Notes under the pieces: generated by a model | The model's database searches: none | Seen by the model: only the letters and a program-made list of their open reading frames with translations | Told to the model about the DNA's origin: nothing | Made by a program: the position numbers and the translations under genes | Shown: in pieces, positions 12,363 to 24,012 of the stretch | Numbering within the stretch: position 1 is the first letter of the stretch | How the letters are laid out: every line of letters starts with the position of its first letter | Origin: Miscanthus floridulus | Taxonomy: Eukaryota; Streptophyta; Magnoliopsida; Poales; Poaceae | Length of the DNA: 64,000 bases | Assembly (NCBI RefSeq): GCF_019320115.1 | Contig: NC_089593.1 | Span: forward strand, 16,332,221-16,396,220 | Direction of reading: 5' to 3'

Positions 12363-12626
12363 GGGTGTTTGAGCTATAGCTTTTAGGCTTTTGGTTCAAA
12401 AACTGGTTTTCTCACTATTGGCAATCAGTTTTTGACTTTTGTGTGTAATAAATTTTTAGTTTCTCATCGAACCAAAAGCCAGAGTTACCTTTGAACGTTT
12501 TGTCAGCTTTTAGTTCATTTTCTTATAAGCAAACTTTCGAGCTTTTCAAAAGCTAGCTCGACATTTAATTGTTTGTTTCATTTTCTGGCTGACTGAAGCT
12601 ACCAAAAAATGGAAAGAAACATGCCC
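12363..12626. mobile_element. 264-bp MITE with TTA target site
   Basis: Starts GGGTGTTTG and ends AAACATGCCC (short inverted ends), flanked by TTA at 12360-12362 and TTA at 12627-12629. Interior has opposed AAAAGCC, GGCTTTTGGTT and AACCAAAAGCC blocks. Confidence 0.7.
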
Positions 12627-12759
12627 TTATATTCTATCCATCCACTACTGCTTCTCTTCATCTTCTATTATCCTTTTTGAACACTCCACTGAGTTTATTA
12701 TATACATTATTTTGTATTTTGCCATGCTAGGTAAGAGTAATTTCTGTCTCTTTACTAGT

Positions 12760-12974
12760 ACTATGTTTGTCAAAAAAGAATGCAATTTTAGATTTGATCA
12801 AAACTAAATCATTTTAAGTTTGACTAAGTTTACAAAAATAGTATCAACATAGAGAACTTTGAATAGATATACTGTGAAAATTTGTTTTATGACTAATCTA
12901 ATGGTACCTATTTAATAGATAAATATTAGTATATTTTTTAATATCAATTTGGTAAAAAAAACTTGACATACTAA
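12760..12974. mobile_element. Possible Stowaway-type relic
   Basis: The AT-rich stretch carries AAGTTTGACTAAGTTTACA, a block common to Stowaway MITEs of grasses. Its outer ends (ATGTTTGTCAAAAAAG; inverted ATGTCAAGTTTTTTTT) are similar. TIRs are degenerate, so the call is tentative. Confidence 0.4.
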
Positions 12975-13420
12975 GATGCTGTTTCGTTTGGCCCTAGGAC
13001 CGGCAACGACTATGTAATGGGCCGGAAACCAGTGCTATCCGTTACCATGCAACTGAAACCGCGATTTGTTTTGTTGGCACCTCGAAATGGTTTCTGTTTG
13101 CCTAAGCAGCGTACGTATGCTGGATGGAGATCAGAAGCCTTTATCGGCAAGGATACGGGAGAGAAGTTGGAGACCTAGAGTCGTCGGTGCATAGGACTCC
13201 AAACTCGCGAGAAGGAGTCGCTCGCTCCTGCACACCCTAATCGGATAACACCCCGGTAGTTGAGTGGTAATCGCATTGCACTTCCACCTATCCGATCCCT
13301 CCATTATCGATTCCGGCTTAGTCTAACCATATATAAAGTTACCTGATTCGATGACGGTGAGAAACATTGTGGGGGGGGGGGGGGGGGGGGGGGGGCAAAA
13401 ACACCGAACCAAATAGCTCC
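12975..13420. mobile_element. 446-bp MITE-like element with poly(G)
   Basis: Left end GATGCTGTTTCGTTTGG and inverted right end GGAGCTATTTGGTTCGG are flanked by TAA at 12972-12974 and TAA at 13421-13423. Inside are a 25-base poly(G) run and, near 13236-13316, a short stretch resembling the A and B boxes of a tRNA-type Pol III promoter. It is longer and less AT-rich than the other MITEs here. Confidence 0.6.
13371..13395 (+). repeat. Poly(G) run of 25
   Basis: Twenty-five consecutive G residues within the MITE-like element. Such runs are rare in plant DNA and are prone to sequencing or assembly error. Confidence 0.9.
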
Positions 13421-13917
13421 TAACGGCATGCGTAGTGGTGGATCGACTCACCGAGGCCACGCATGCCCATATGTAGGATGCAACTGAGTCGATTCCATTT
13501 AATCTCCAGTGGTATACGACTCTTCTTGTGGGTCAACCAAGTTAAAAAAAACATTTCACTCCCTGAGAAGGACACTCGCGTGACGACCTTCATTCCCTTC
13601 CTCCTCCTCTTCTTGCGGCAAGAAGGTTATTTTATTTGGTATGAATCGGCTCATGTTTGGTGGTTGGTTCATGACACACTGCATGTATCGGTCTACTTTA
13701 GCGTTCTTTGAATCAACCTATGCCAAATAAAATAATCTCATGAGTCGCTTTAAAAATGCCACCGGAGAAACCCTAAGTACACTGATCTCACATGGGCATA
13801 TGTGCCGCAGTGGATTCCGATTGATGCAAAGGATTCAAATACACGCATTGCAGCCTCCCATCTCGGTACAGAGAACACAGAATAGATATATTTAGGTATT
13901 CAGCGGAGGCCATATAC

Positions 13918-13986
<69 letters not shown>

Positions 13987-14146
13987 ACCTATAATACGAC
14001 GAATCAGTGCAGGTAAACTAAAAGGTGAGCAAGTATCTTATCATGTTGTAAAGCATGCATGCATTGACACGCCCAAGAAGGGATCTGCTTGCCGAGCTGG
14101 CTGTTCAATTTGTCGTCCATATCCCACTGTATTGCCCCGTGATTTC
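13421..14146. other. Intergenic with TC/TA microsatellite
   Basis: No gene recognised. At about 13920-13963 there is a TC run that passes directly into a TA run ending near 13985. The open frame at 13463-13711 has no recognisable domain. Confidence 0.5.
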
Positions 14147-14403
14147 GTTGCGTCGTCGTCAATAAAAGAACTCGTGACGGCCGCCCGTGATTTCGTCCCT
14201 GCAAAAAGACTCGCAACTCTCTGGAATTCGGCCCGACAGTCGGCTCATCAGCAGGTTGCGTCGTCGTCAATAAAAGAACTCGTGACGGCCGTCCGTGATT
14301 TCGTCCCTGCAAAAAAGACTCGCAACTCTCTGGAATTCGGCCCGACGGTCGGCTCATCAGCAGGTTGCGTCGTCGTCAATAAAAGAACTCGTGACGGCCG
14401 CCG
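14147..14403 (+). repeat. 108-bp tandem repeat, 2.4 copies
   Basis: The unit begins GTTGCGTCGTCGTC at 14147, 14255 and 14364, giving periods of 108 and 109 bases. The third copy stops after about 40 bases. Copies are nearly identical (a few substitutions and one extra A in a poly-A run), so the duplication is young. The unit also contains a shorter repeat of GTGATTTCGT. There is no spacer/repeat alternation, so it is not a CRISPR-like array. Confidence 0.9.
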
Positions 14404-15145
14404 TCTGCTTCGCATTCGCATGATCTCCGTGCAGAGATGATGTGGAGAAAGGCAGCGGGAATGCATGCTGCTCATTTGGACGGCATGATTGCAGAGCTCG
14501 AAATGAGAGCAGCCTGTCTTTAAATATAGCTGCCGTCTTTTTGCTCTCTCCGGTCGTCAGGTTGGGGCACGCATGTTCTTATATATGGATTAAGAAGAAG
14601 CATGCACATGCAGAGCAGTTGCATCGAAAACAATTGCTTCAGTTCAGCTCACGAGATGTTAAAAGGGCACATGTTGGCAGCAATGCAGTGCAGGTGTGGC
14701 CGGTTTTCGGTCGGTTCTCCGGCCACCAGCGCAACAGTAGTGAAGACGCACACGCACGTACGGCATCTTGTAGGGTGTAGTAGGCCATAAATATCGCAAC
14801 TCTGGAAACTAGCAGCAGCAGCAGCTACGATGTCTTGCACGTTTGCGAATGAGGCTATATCATAGTGCTTGGCAAAGAGCAAAACAATCCTTGCTCAAAT
14901 TAGAGACCATCTGATCATATGATAGTTTGGCAGAGTTGTGAACAAAAAATCTGAAAAGGGCAGCCTGATATAAAACGTTTGCCTCGGTTGGACACAGAAG
15001 GAAGGACAAGGACGGAAGCCTGAGCTGAGCAAGGTAACCGAAAAAAACACGCATGCTGGAAAAGTGCAGATACCAGATACCAGTAACTTTCGATCATTGC
15101 ACATTATCTTCGTTATGCAGCAACTACTTGGGTCCCTTTTTAACG
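14404..15145. other. Intergenic, nothing recognised
   Basis: Mixed composition with no recognisable gene, splice-supported exon or transposon end. It abuts the long LTR of the Gypsy-type element at 15146. Confidence 0.4.
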
Positions 15146-18100
15146 TGGCACCCGGTTTTAACAACAAAACCAGTCACATATCATATGTGAGTCCAGAAAG
15201 TCAAATCTCATGTATAGCTACAAATAAGGATAATATTGAAAGACATTGCTCAATATATAACGTACTTAGTATAAAAAATATAATCTTAGATAGCAAACAG
15301 CGGAAAGGCAACTCCGATCTTCGGGTGAAGACTCCAATTCCACAAGGACAACTGACTGGTTGATCACAAGCCTAATTTCTCCAAACTCTAGCAATCTGGT
15401 ACATCTGGGATTTTTTATCCAAATATTAAAAAATAAAGCAAGCGTAAGTACATGTCGTACTCAACAAATATAACATGGGTTCATGAGGCTTAAAAGGCTG
15501 ATACTGGTTTAACTGTGATTAGCTTTTAATTGTCACAATTTTAGCAATTGAGTAGCAACAAGTTTATCACAAGCCCATAAACATATAATCAGGTAGACAT
15601 GAATAATGAATAACATAAACAGTAATCATCAGTGAGCATCTTTATCATCAGTATCATCCGTGTTCATCAGCTATTCTGTAAATGTTCCAAGGCCGTTCGT
15701 GACCATGAGCACGGCTGATATACCAGTTTTACACTCTGTAGAGGTTGTACACTTTCATTGTGAGTCATGATTTACACTTTTGCCCGAGGTAGCTAATCTG
15801 TTGATCCACTTCCAAGGAAGATCGGCATGGTTCACTATGAAGCCTTTCAAAGGTTCGTCTAACAAGTTAGGGCCATTAGATTTACTCAGCAAACAGATAT
15901 AGAGCCCCCTTTCCAATGGCACAATGATGCGCAGCCTATACACAAGGGGACAGAGGCCGCACTATACATGATTCGGCAAGCCATTCTTACGCTAATAAAG
16001 GTAACATCTAACAAGCTAGAAAAGGTCCTCATACTGAGCTAAAGCTAGAGCCATGTAGCCCTCACAGCTATACTGTAAGTCCCGGATAATTACTTACAGA
16101 TAAGTCCTTAGGGAGAGGGATCTAGAGGACCATAAAAACAGCCAAGTGCTCTAGCCCCCCTTATTTCATGTTGTTAAAAATCATCTTTTAATGTTTATTG
16201 CATATACCATTAGTCAAGTTACAAGATCATGCCTTTAGTTGAGCACTAGCATCATACTACCCAATGCAATACCCCATAGGTGTCAAGGCACAAAGTGCAA
16301 AGTGCTAGAAAATCCTTAGTGGTAGTCAAGGTAGACACATGCAACATGAATTAAATGATTAAAGATGTATAGAACAACAAGGAAGATCCCATGCTATACT
16401 TACCTTAAACTTAGATTCTTCTTCAAGTCCAAAACTTCAAAGATCTGCTTCCTGATTCACCGCGTATAACTCACCGACTGGACAAGATCATAAAGCACCA
16501 CACAAGCATCCATGCAATCATACACGAAGCAAACAATAGATCTAAATTAGAACAGTACACCAAACATAAAATCAAGATGAAAAGTTTGTAAAACGAATCT
16601 ACGTCTCGCTACAAACACACATACGCGAAAAGCACTCTAATCGGAGCTACGGTGAAAAAGATACATCTACCGAAAAATCTACTTATAAAAGAAAATATAA
16701 AACTATTAGCTTCATGTTTTTTAACTATATAAAAACATATATAAGATATTTTATAGATAATATAAATTAAGTCAAATTTAGATCTGAATTATAAAACTAA
16801 AGTAAAACATATCATATTTTATTTATAAAATCCAGTTGCATAATTATTATTTAAATTAAAGTTTAAACCATGAAATTTCAGAAATAGGGACATGATAAAC
16901 ATTGTTACTAACGCGTAGATGTTGTTGCAATGAATCTAGCACAGCTTGAACGGATCAATTCGGAGCTAAAATGTAGAAGATATGAATTAAATAAGATTTC
17001 CTTTAATAAAATAATACATTAAATCTAACCTTGAATTTTAAAGTTTGAAAACATATCTAACAGTAGTATGAACATGTAGATTATAAAATTACGAACCTAA
17101 CGCAAGTTGAACGGATCAAATCGGAGTTAAAACAGAGAAGTTATGGCTAAAACAAAATCAGTGGCAAATCTGTAAATAAGTGAAAATGTATTTTTGAAGT
17201 CAACCGAACAAAATACTTTTTTAAAAGAAGAAAACAAAGCCGGGAAAGACGCAATGGACCGCGGGTTAAGCCTCAACTAATTATAAGGGCTCTTTTGCAA
17301 AATTCCAAGACGAAGGGGTATCGACCATCCATGGACGTTGAATCTAAGATGAGCGGTGGAGATTAGATTGGGCGGATAAAAAAAACATGGCCGCCAGAAT
17401 AGGAAGGGCGGCGCGGTGGGGCGCCATTGACGGCGACGAGCACCTGGCCGGTGAACATTAAAATGGCCCTAGAGGCCTCGGTTCGCCACGAGCATAACAC
17501 AGGGAGCAAGCGGAGGACATGGCGAACCTGATGAGGGCATCGGGGTGGCCCGACGTGGCACGGCGGCGACGGGCTACGCGGCGGAGCGGCTTAGCAAATC
17601 CGGCGACAACGCGAGAGTGACAGAGAGCGAGAGAGAACAAGCGCACGGCTCAGGCGGCTTCCTTACCTTCACGTGAAGCAAGGTAGGCGGCTGGGCAAGT
17701 CGACGAAGCAACGCGACGGCGAACTGAACGGTGGCAGCAGCTACCTAGGATTTGTGGTGCTCACGGGCAGCGGCTATGGCACGGAGGTGGCTCCAAAGCG
17801 GCTAGATGAAGGCAGCGGGTTACGGCGCAGGCATCCAGGTTTTATAGGGCAGCTCGGTGTGTGGGTCACGTCAAGCCACGAGGAATCGGGGCGGAGGCGG
17901 AGACGAACTCGGCCACCGCGAAGAATCTGTGTCGGCGACAAGAGATAGGAGAAAGGACTGACGACTGGGCCTAGGGTGTCAGCGGGTAGGAGAGAGAAGG
18001 GACTCACGGCGTGCAGCGCGACTTGGGCCGAGTGGAGCTGGGCCGTGCGGAGCGGCGCGGGAGATGGGCAGCGCTGGAAGTGGGCCGAGGGAATGGGCCT

Positions 18101-18628
18101 GCGGTGGGGGAGGGAGAAAGAGAGGGGAGAACAGGTCGGCTGGGCTGAGCAGGGTCTCGGGCCAAAAAAGGGGAGGAGCGGGCTGAGCAGGCCTTTGGGC
18201 CAGGACTGAGAAAAGGAGATTTTTCCAATTTCCAACTTTTTTTCCTATTTCGTTTTCAAAACCAAATTCAAGCATGACCAAAGTCAAATTCAAATGGGGT
18301 TTCAAACACACTTTTCAATTCAAACAAAATGAACAATAAATTTTACATCTTTTTAAATTCTTTTATTTTCAAATTTTCTTTTCTTTTATTTCAAAACCAT
18401 TTTTAATTTCTCTTGCAAAAGCAATTTAAACCATTTTGAATTTTCAATCAAAACCACTCAATCAAATACATCAAATGCAAGGGCATATATGCACAAATAT
18501 GTTGCTAAACCTTATGATGAATTTTAATTTAATGAAAAATTTTATTTTCCTATATTTCATGAGCACAAAAATTCAAAAATAAATCATTTTAATCCTATTT
18601 TCAAAAGTGCAAATTTTAGGGTGTTATA
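15146..18628 (-). repeat. 3' LTR of the Gypsy-type element
   Basis: Complete LTR of about 3.48 kb. On the minus strand it begins TATAACACCC (TG expected; second base changed) directly after a purine tract and ends GGGTGCCA. The part up to about 17665 matches the second LTR copy. The 17666-18628 part, which includes GC-rich sequence with open frames on both strands, is unmatched because the other copy is truncated. Open frames within it are not supported as genes. Confidence 0.8.
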
Positions 18629-18630
18629 AT

Positions 18631-18643
18631 TCTACCCCCTTAA
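18631..18643 (-). other. Polypurine tract
   Basis: On the minus strand TTAAGGGGGTAGA precedes the LTR start, following a stretch reading CTCGAGGACGAGATTC. This is the familiar 3' end of the interior of plant Gypsy elements, where plus-strand DNA synthesis is primed. It fixes the element's orientation. Confidence 0.75.
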
Positions 18644-20552
18644 GATGAATCTCGTCCTCGAGATTCGGAAGACGTCTACTAATAGATAGGGTTACTCCGT
18701 CTCTGAATTCTTCTCTACTTCCTTGTGTAGCTTTGTCTTCTTGTTAAGGATTCCACCTTACTTTGCATATAATCACCTTACTCCAAGTAACTTACCAAAC
18801 TGATTCCAAGATTCTGACAGGTACTCCAAACAATACTCAGTATCTCCAATCACTAGGCGACCTTTCCTATAATTCCAGTTCTCTTTCTTAAATATCCACC
18901 TTCCAACAGAGCCTGACGAATCTCTTGGTCAGAAGGAGATTCTACTACCAATCTTTAAAACATTAATGATTCTGGTCAAGTTGCTCGAACTTGGAATACA
19001 ATTCTTAGTCCTTGGTGTCACCCGAACCTTCTTAGCACAACTCTCCTTTGCTTAGGACATCGGCCATGACTTTGCTCCTTGAGGTAATAGCACTTTTACA
19101 AGTCATAATCATTTTCATTCCAACGAGGATATCACAAACTCAAGACCAACTTAGTGAAGATGTCCTGCAGATTCTTGTGATCCTCCTATATGTCACTTTT
19201 ACTTCCAAAAGACAATACTTCCATGCTTCACAATGGATAACTCCAGATAACATGTTAGGTAGTTCAACTCATGCTTCCTTAGTTGACTTAATGAATAAGC
19301 CACTACTTGTCTTCTTTCATAAGGACATATCCCACATCTTGACAAGGTGCATCCTAGTGGATATAAAGCTCTTGTCCTGATTTGGTAAAGCTAATACATA
19401 GGTTTTACTTCAACTTTTTTTTACTCCTTCAAACACTTACCTGAGGTTTCTTGATCCAAACTAACTTAAAAGCTTCTCCGGTAGCTTTATCAACATCTTG
19501 ATGATCTTGAATAAACCTCCCTTGAACCTTTAATCAAACCTCATTAAAAACTCTGAGTTTCTCTCACATCTTTGGGTACCACCATGCTTCCGCTGCGTAA
19601 ACTAGAACGTAGGATACTTCATCTTACAAATTCTTCCACTTGGCTACCCCCCTTAAGAAAAGATAAACTAGAGGACACCAAAGTATAGCTTGCACCTTCT
19701 TCTAGATGAGCTAACTAGTTTCACGACGTCCTGACATCCCAATGATACTCTTGTATATGAGCAGGAACAAGAAATCTAAAATTCCTCGCGGGATAGAAAA
19801 TAGCAGTGCAGTAAAACAGCTGTAACTCTCATTCTGTTAATCCAATGAAGTTGTAGCTTATACCGTTGGAAATCTTATCAAATTATCCACAACTTCCTTA
19901 TAGAACACTTTTCCAAATTCTGCGGTTAACTTGGTAGAAAACAGTGCACAAGAGAAACTACTCCTGGTTCCAAACAGCACAGATGCATCGCCTTGTGATT
20001 TTCGTGTCTCCATAACCAAAATATCTATCAGGCTAATTCTTGTGCTCAAAGAAAGATATTGAAGTCTACTATTGTCCAAAATTTTCTCATGATTTATGAT
20101 TGTCCAAAATCAGAGATATAAGCCGAAGAGTGCAGACTGCTCCGAAAAGACCGGATAGAGAAAACAGAAGAAAACCATAACCCAACTATTTATTACACTA
20201 ATCCTTATACCTTACGCCTATAAACTAAATGAAATTATGGGAACACCCAACAAGATCATTGTAATCATTACAAAGATTCAAAACAATCATAAGAATAATG
20301 ACAATTCAGCAAGCAATAAAGGTGCACAGTTCAATCATTGACTCAACTTGCGATACTATCGTTTTTATTACATAAAGGGCACAAACTCCTATTCCTTATC
20401 TAAGGATCTTAGGTAGTCTAGCATGACTTCTTCATTCATCACTCTCACCAAATGTTTCTTTTGGGTTGGGTATCACTGACACTTTTTGGTGGCAGTACGG
20501 TAGTGATCTAACTCTGGTTACTTCCATGGTGTAACTATTGATTCTTCTATGG
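18644..20552 (-). other. Interior of Gypsy-type element, non-coding
   Basis: About 1.9 kb between the gag-like frame and the purine tract. I find no protease, reverse transcriptase, RNase H or integrase motif in any frame on either strand. Short open frames (for example 19048-19380 plus, 19858-20079 minus) have no recognisable domain. Confidence 0.5.
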
Positions 20553-21293
20553 AAAAGATTTAATATAATGTCCTTCCTGCTGGCAATGATAACACTTTCT
20601 CTTAGCTAGATCCTTTGTGATGTCATACTCCACAAAATTGTTGCTTAGTGTGTTGTTAGCTTGCTGACTCTGAAGGTTCATCTTTGTTAGACTTGACCGC
20701 TTTTTAGCTCGTTTGATCTTTCAGGGTTGAAACTCCTTATAGGTGATCGTCCACCCATCTATGCATACCTTCTGTGGAAAGAGTGGAGTAATCTTAGCTT
20801 GAGAAACTTCTGACTCTTTAGAGTCTGAGCCTATCTGGCTAGGGATTAGAGCTGGATGTGGCAACGTAGTAGAACTCGAATGTTGATTGCTTCCCAATTC
20901 TGGCTCTGATGAGACCATCTTTCTCTTCTTATCTACATTAGCTTCACAACTTGGGTTCACCTTAACTTCCCTCTTATTTGACTTGTTCTGAAGATAGGGA
21001 AAACCATAATGTTTGCAGCATTGACATTGATACTGAACTTCGAGCATATTACTACCAGCACCTTCATTGGACTTCATTTTCTTCCAAGCTTCTACCACTT
21101 GTCTCTTCACTGATCCCTTTGGTGTGTTGGTTTGACCTTGTGGCAAGCACTATTGAGAACTCCCATATCGAGTCATTCCTTCAAGTACTTGTTGTTGCAT
21201 AGCTACAAGCTTCTCCTTGTCGAATGCGCTTACGAACAACGTAGCTTGGTCCTCTTGACCTTTGATGCTGGAGGTCTCCTCATTATGACCCAT
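20553..21293 (-). pseudogene. gag-like ORF with broken zinc knuckle
   Basis: On the minus strand, a frame starting with ATG at 21293 (MGHNEETSS...) runs through a Lys/Ser-rich region. It passes two in-frame stops, one after a TRYGSSQ segment near 21147-21152 and one after KEFQP near 20721. It continues to a CCHC-type zinc knuckle near 20560-20605 reading C-x2-C-x4-H, where the final Cys position appears lost. Gag would coat the element's RNA. The placement just inside the 5' LTR fits gag. Nonsense codons and the damaged knuckle show it is dead. The weak similarity of the N-terminal part to any known Gag keeps confidence moderate. Confidence 0.55.
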
Positions 21294-21466
21294 CTATATA
21301 GATGAAGAGAGAAGGTTCAGAATAGAGACAAGGTTTTCATAACAGAACAGAGGCTGAGGTGAGCATAAATTTTAGAAAATAACAAGGTTGGGAAGAAAGC
21401 AAGAACTAAGCAAAGATGAAAGCATGCTTAAATGTCCAGTTCTATCTAGGCTTGCGTCCTACAGTC

Positions 21467-21487
21467 ATCATTGTTCTAATACCACTT
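21467..21487 (-). other. Degenerate primer-binding site
   Basis: Immediately inside the 5' LTR, the minus strand reads AGTGGTATTAGAACAATG, close to the TGGTATCAGAGC of sites complementary to the initiator methionine tRNA. Two or more positions deviate. Confidence 0.5.
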
Positions 21488-24012
21488 TGTAGCACCCGGT
21501 TTTAAGAACAAAATCAGATACACACCATATGTGAGCCCAGAAAGTCAAATATCACATATAGCTACAAATAAGGGTAATATCGAAAGACAATGCTCAATAT
21601 ATAACGTACTTAGTATAAAGAACATAACCTTAGATAGCAAACTGCGGAAAGACAACACTGATCTTCGGGTGAAGACTCTAATTTCACAGGGACAACTGAC
21701 TGGTTGATCACAAGCCTAATTCCTCCAAACTTTAGCAATCTGGTACCCATCCGGGATTTTTATCCAAATAATTGAAAAATAAAGCAAGCGTAAGTATATG
21801 TCGTACTCAACAAATATAACATGGGGTTCATAAGGCTCAAAAGGCTAACACTGGTTTAACTACGTTTAGCTTTTAATTGTCACAATTTTAGCAATTGAGT
21901 AGCAACAAGTTTATCACAAGCCCATAAATACATGATCAGGTAAACATGAATAATGAATAGCATAAACAGTAATCATTAGTGAGCATCTTTATCATCAATA
22001 TCATCCGTGTTCATCATCTATTCTGTAAATGTTCCAAGGCCGCTCGTGACCGTGAGCACGGCTGATATACCAGTTTTACACTCTACAGAGGTTGTACACT
22101 TTCACTGTGAGTCGTGATTTACCCTTTCGTCCGAGGTAGCTAATCTCTTGACCCACTTCCAAGGAAGGTCGGCAGGGTTCACTATGAAGCCTTTCAAAGG
22201 TTCATTTAATAAGTAAGGGCCATTAGATTCACTCGGCAAACAGATATAGAGCCCCCGGTTCCCGATGGCACAATGACGCGCAACCTATACACAAGGGGAC
22301 AGAGGCCGCACTATACCCGATTCGGCAAGCCATTCTTACGCCAATAAAGGTAACGTCTAATAAGATAGAAAAGGTCCTCATACTGAGCTAAAGCCAGAGC
22401 CATGTAGCCCTCACAACTGTACTGTAAGTCCCAGGTGATCACTTACAGATAAGTCCTCAGGGAGAGGAATCTAGAGCACCATAAAAACAGTCCAATGCTC
22501 TAGCCCCATTGTTCCATGTTGCTAAAAAGCATCTTTTAATATTTATTGCATATACCATTAGTCAAGTTACAAGATCATGGCTTTAGTTGAGCACTAGCAT
22601 CATACTACCCAATGCAATACCCTATAGGTGTCAAGGCATAAAGTGCAAAGTACTGGGAAATCCTTAGTGGTAGTCAAGGTAGACACATACGGCATGAATT
22701 AAATGATTAAAGATGTATAGGACAACAAGGAAGATCCCATGCTATACTTGCCTTAAACTTAGATCCTTCTTCAAGTCTAAAACTTTAAAGATCTGCTTCT
22801 TGATTCACCACGTATAACTCACCGACTGGACAAGATCATAAAGCACCACACAAGCATCCATGCAATCATACACGAAGCAAATAATAGATCTAAATTAGAA
22901 CAGTACACCAAACATAAAATCAAGATGAAAAGTTTGTAAAACGAATCTACGTCTCGCTACGAACACACATACGCGAAAATCACTCTAATCGGAGCTACGG
23001 TGAAAAAGATACATCTACCAAAAAATCTACTTATAAAAGAAAATATAAAACTATTAGCTTCATATGTTTTAACTATATAAAAATATATATAAGATATTTT
23101 ATATATAATATAAATTAAGTCAAATTTAGATCTGAATTATAAAACTAAAGTAAAACATATCATATCTTATTTATAAAATCTAGTTGCATAATTATTAGTT
23201 AAATTAAATTTTAAACTATGACATTTTAGAAATAGGGACATGGTAAACATTGTTACTAACACGTATATCTTGTTGCAATAAATCTAGCACAACTTGAACG
23301 GATCAATTCGGAGCTAAAACGTAGAAGATATGAATTAAACAAGATTTCCTTTAATAAAATAATAGATTAAATCTAACCTCAAATTTTAAAATTTGAAAAC
23401 ATATCTAACAGTAGTATGAACATGTAGATTATGAAATTATGAACATAACGCAAGTTGAACGGATCAAATCGGAGTTAAAACGAAGAAGTTATGGCTAAAA
23501 CAAAATCAGTGTCAAATCTGTAAATAAGTGAAAATGTATTTTTGAAGTCAACCGAACAAAATACGCCTTTAAAAGAAGAAAACGAAGCCGGGAAAGACGT
23601 AATGGACCGTGGGTTAAGCCTCAACTAATTATAAGGGCTCTTTTGCAAAATTCCAAGACGAAGGGTATCGACCATCCATGGACGTTGAATCTAAGATGAG
23701 CGGTGGAGATTAGATCGGGCGGATAAAAAAAACATGGCCGCCGGAATAGGAAGGGCGGCGTGGTGGGGCACCATTGACGTCGACGAGCACCTCGCTGGCG
23801 AACATGGAAACGGCCCAAGAGGCCTCGGTTCACCACGAGCATAACACACGAAGCAAGCCGAGGAGATGGCGAACCCGATGAGGGCATCGGGGTGGCCCGA
23901 CGTGGCACGGCGGCGACGGGCTACGCGGTGGAGCGGCTCGACAAATCCGGCGACGACGCGAGAGTGACAGAGAGCGAGAGAGAACAAGCGCGTGGCACAT
24001 GCGGCTTCCTTA
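21488..24012 (-). repeat. 5' LTR of the Gypsy-type element, truncated
   Basis: Matches 15146-17665 over its whole length with scattered substitutions and small indels. It ends GGGTGCTACA on the minus strand, next to the primer site. Compared with the other LTR, about 965 bp of its outer part is missing: similarity stops at GCGGCTTCCTTA (about 24012) and is followed by unrelated AT-rich sequence. Confidence 0.8.

Larger units (their letters stand above)
15146..24012 (-). mobile_element. Non-autonomous Gypsy-type LTR element (minus strand)
   Basis: Two long related blocks (15146-18628 and 21488-24012) in direct orientation enclose 2.86 kb. Read on the minus strand, the order is LTR, a degenerate initiator-Met-tRNA-like primer site, a gag-like frame, a purine tract and LTR. 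No reverse transcriptase, RNase H, integrase or protease can be read in the interior, so replication would need enzymes in trans. The shared LTR parts differ at roughly one base in fifteen to twenty by eye, so the insertion is not recent. The 5' LTR is truncated, and no target duplication can be matched. Confidence 0.8.

Noticed and set aside
13236..13316. Possible tRNA gene
   Set aside because: A and B box-like blocks are present, but I cannot form acceptor, anticodon and T arms. Kept only as a remark on the MITE-like element.
14147..14403. CRISPR-like array
   Set aside because: Head-to-tail tandem repeat without unique spacers, in a plant genome.
17774..18311. Overlapping 110-150-residue frames on the minus strand and a 77-residue frame on the plus strand
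   Set aside because: They lie within the unmatched part of the long LTR. Pro/Ser-rich composition, no domain.
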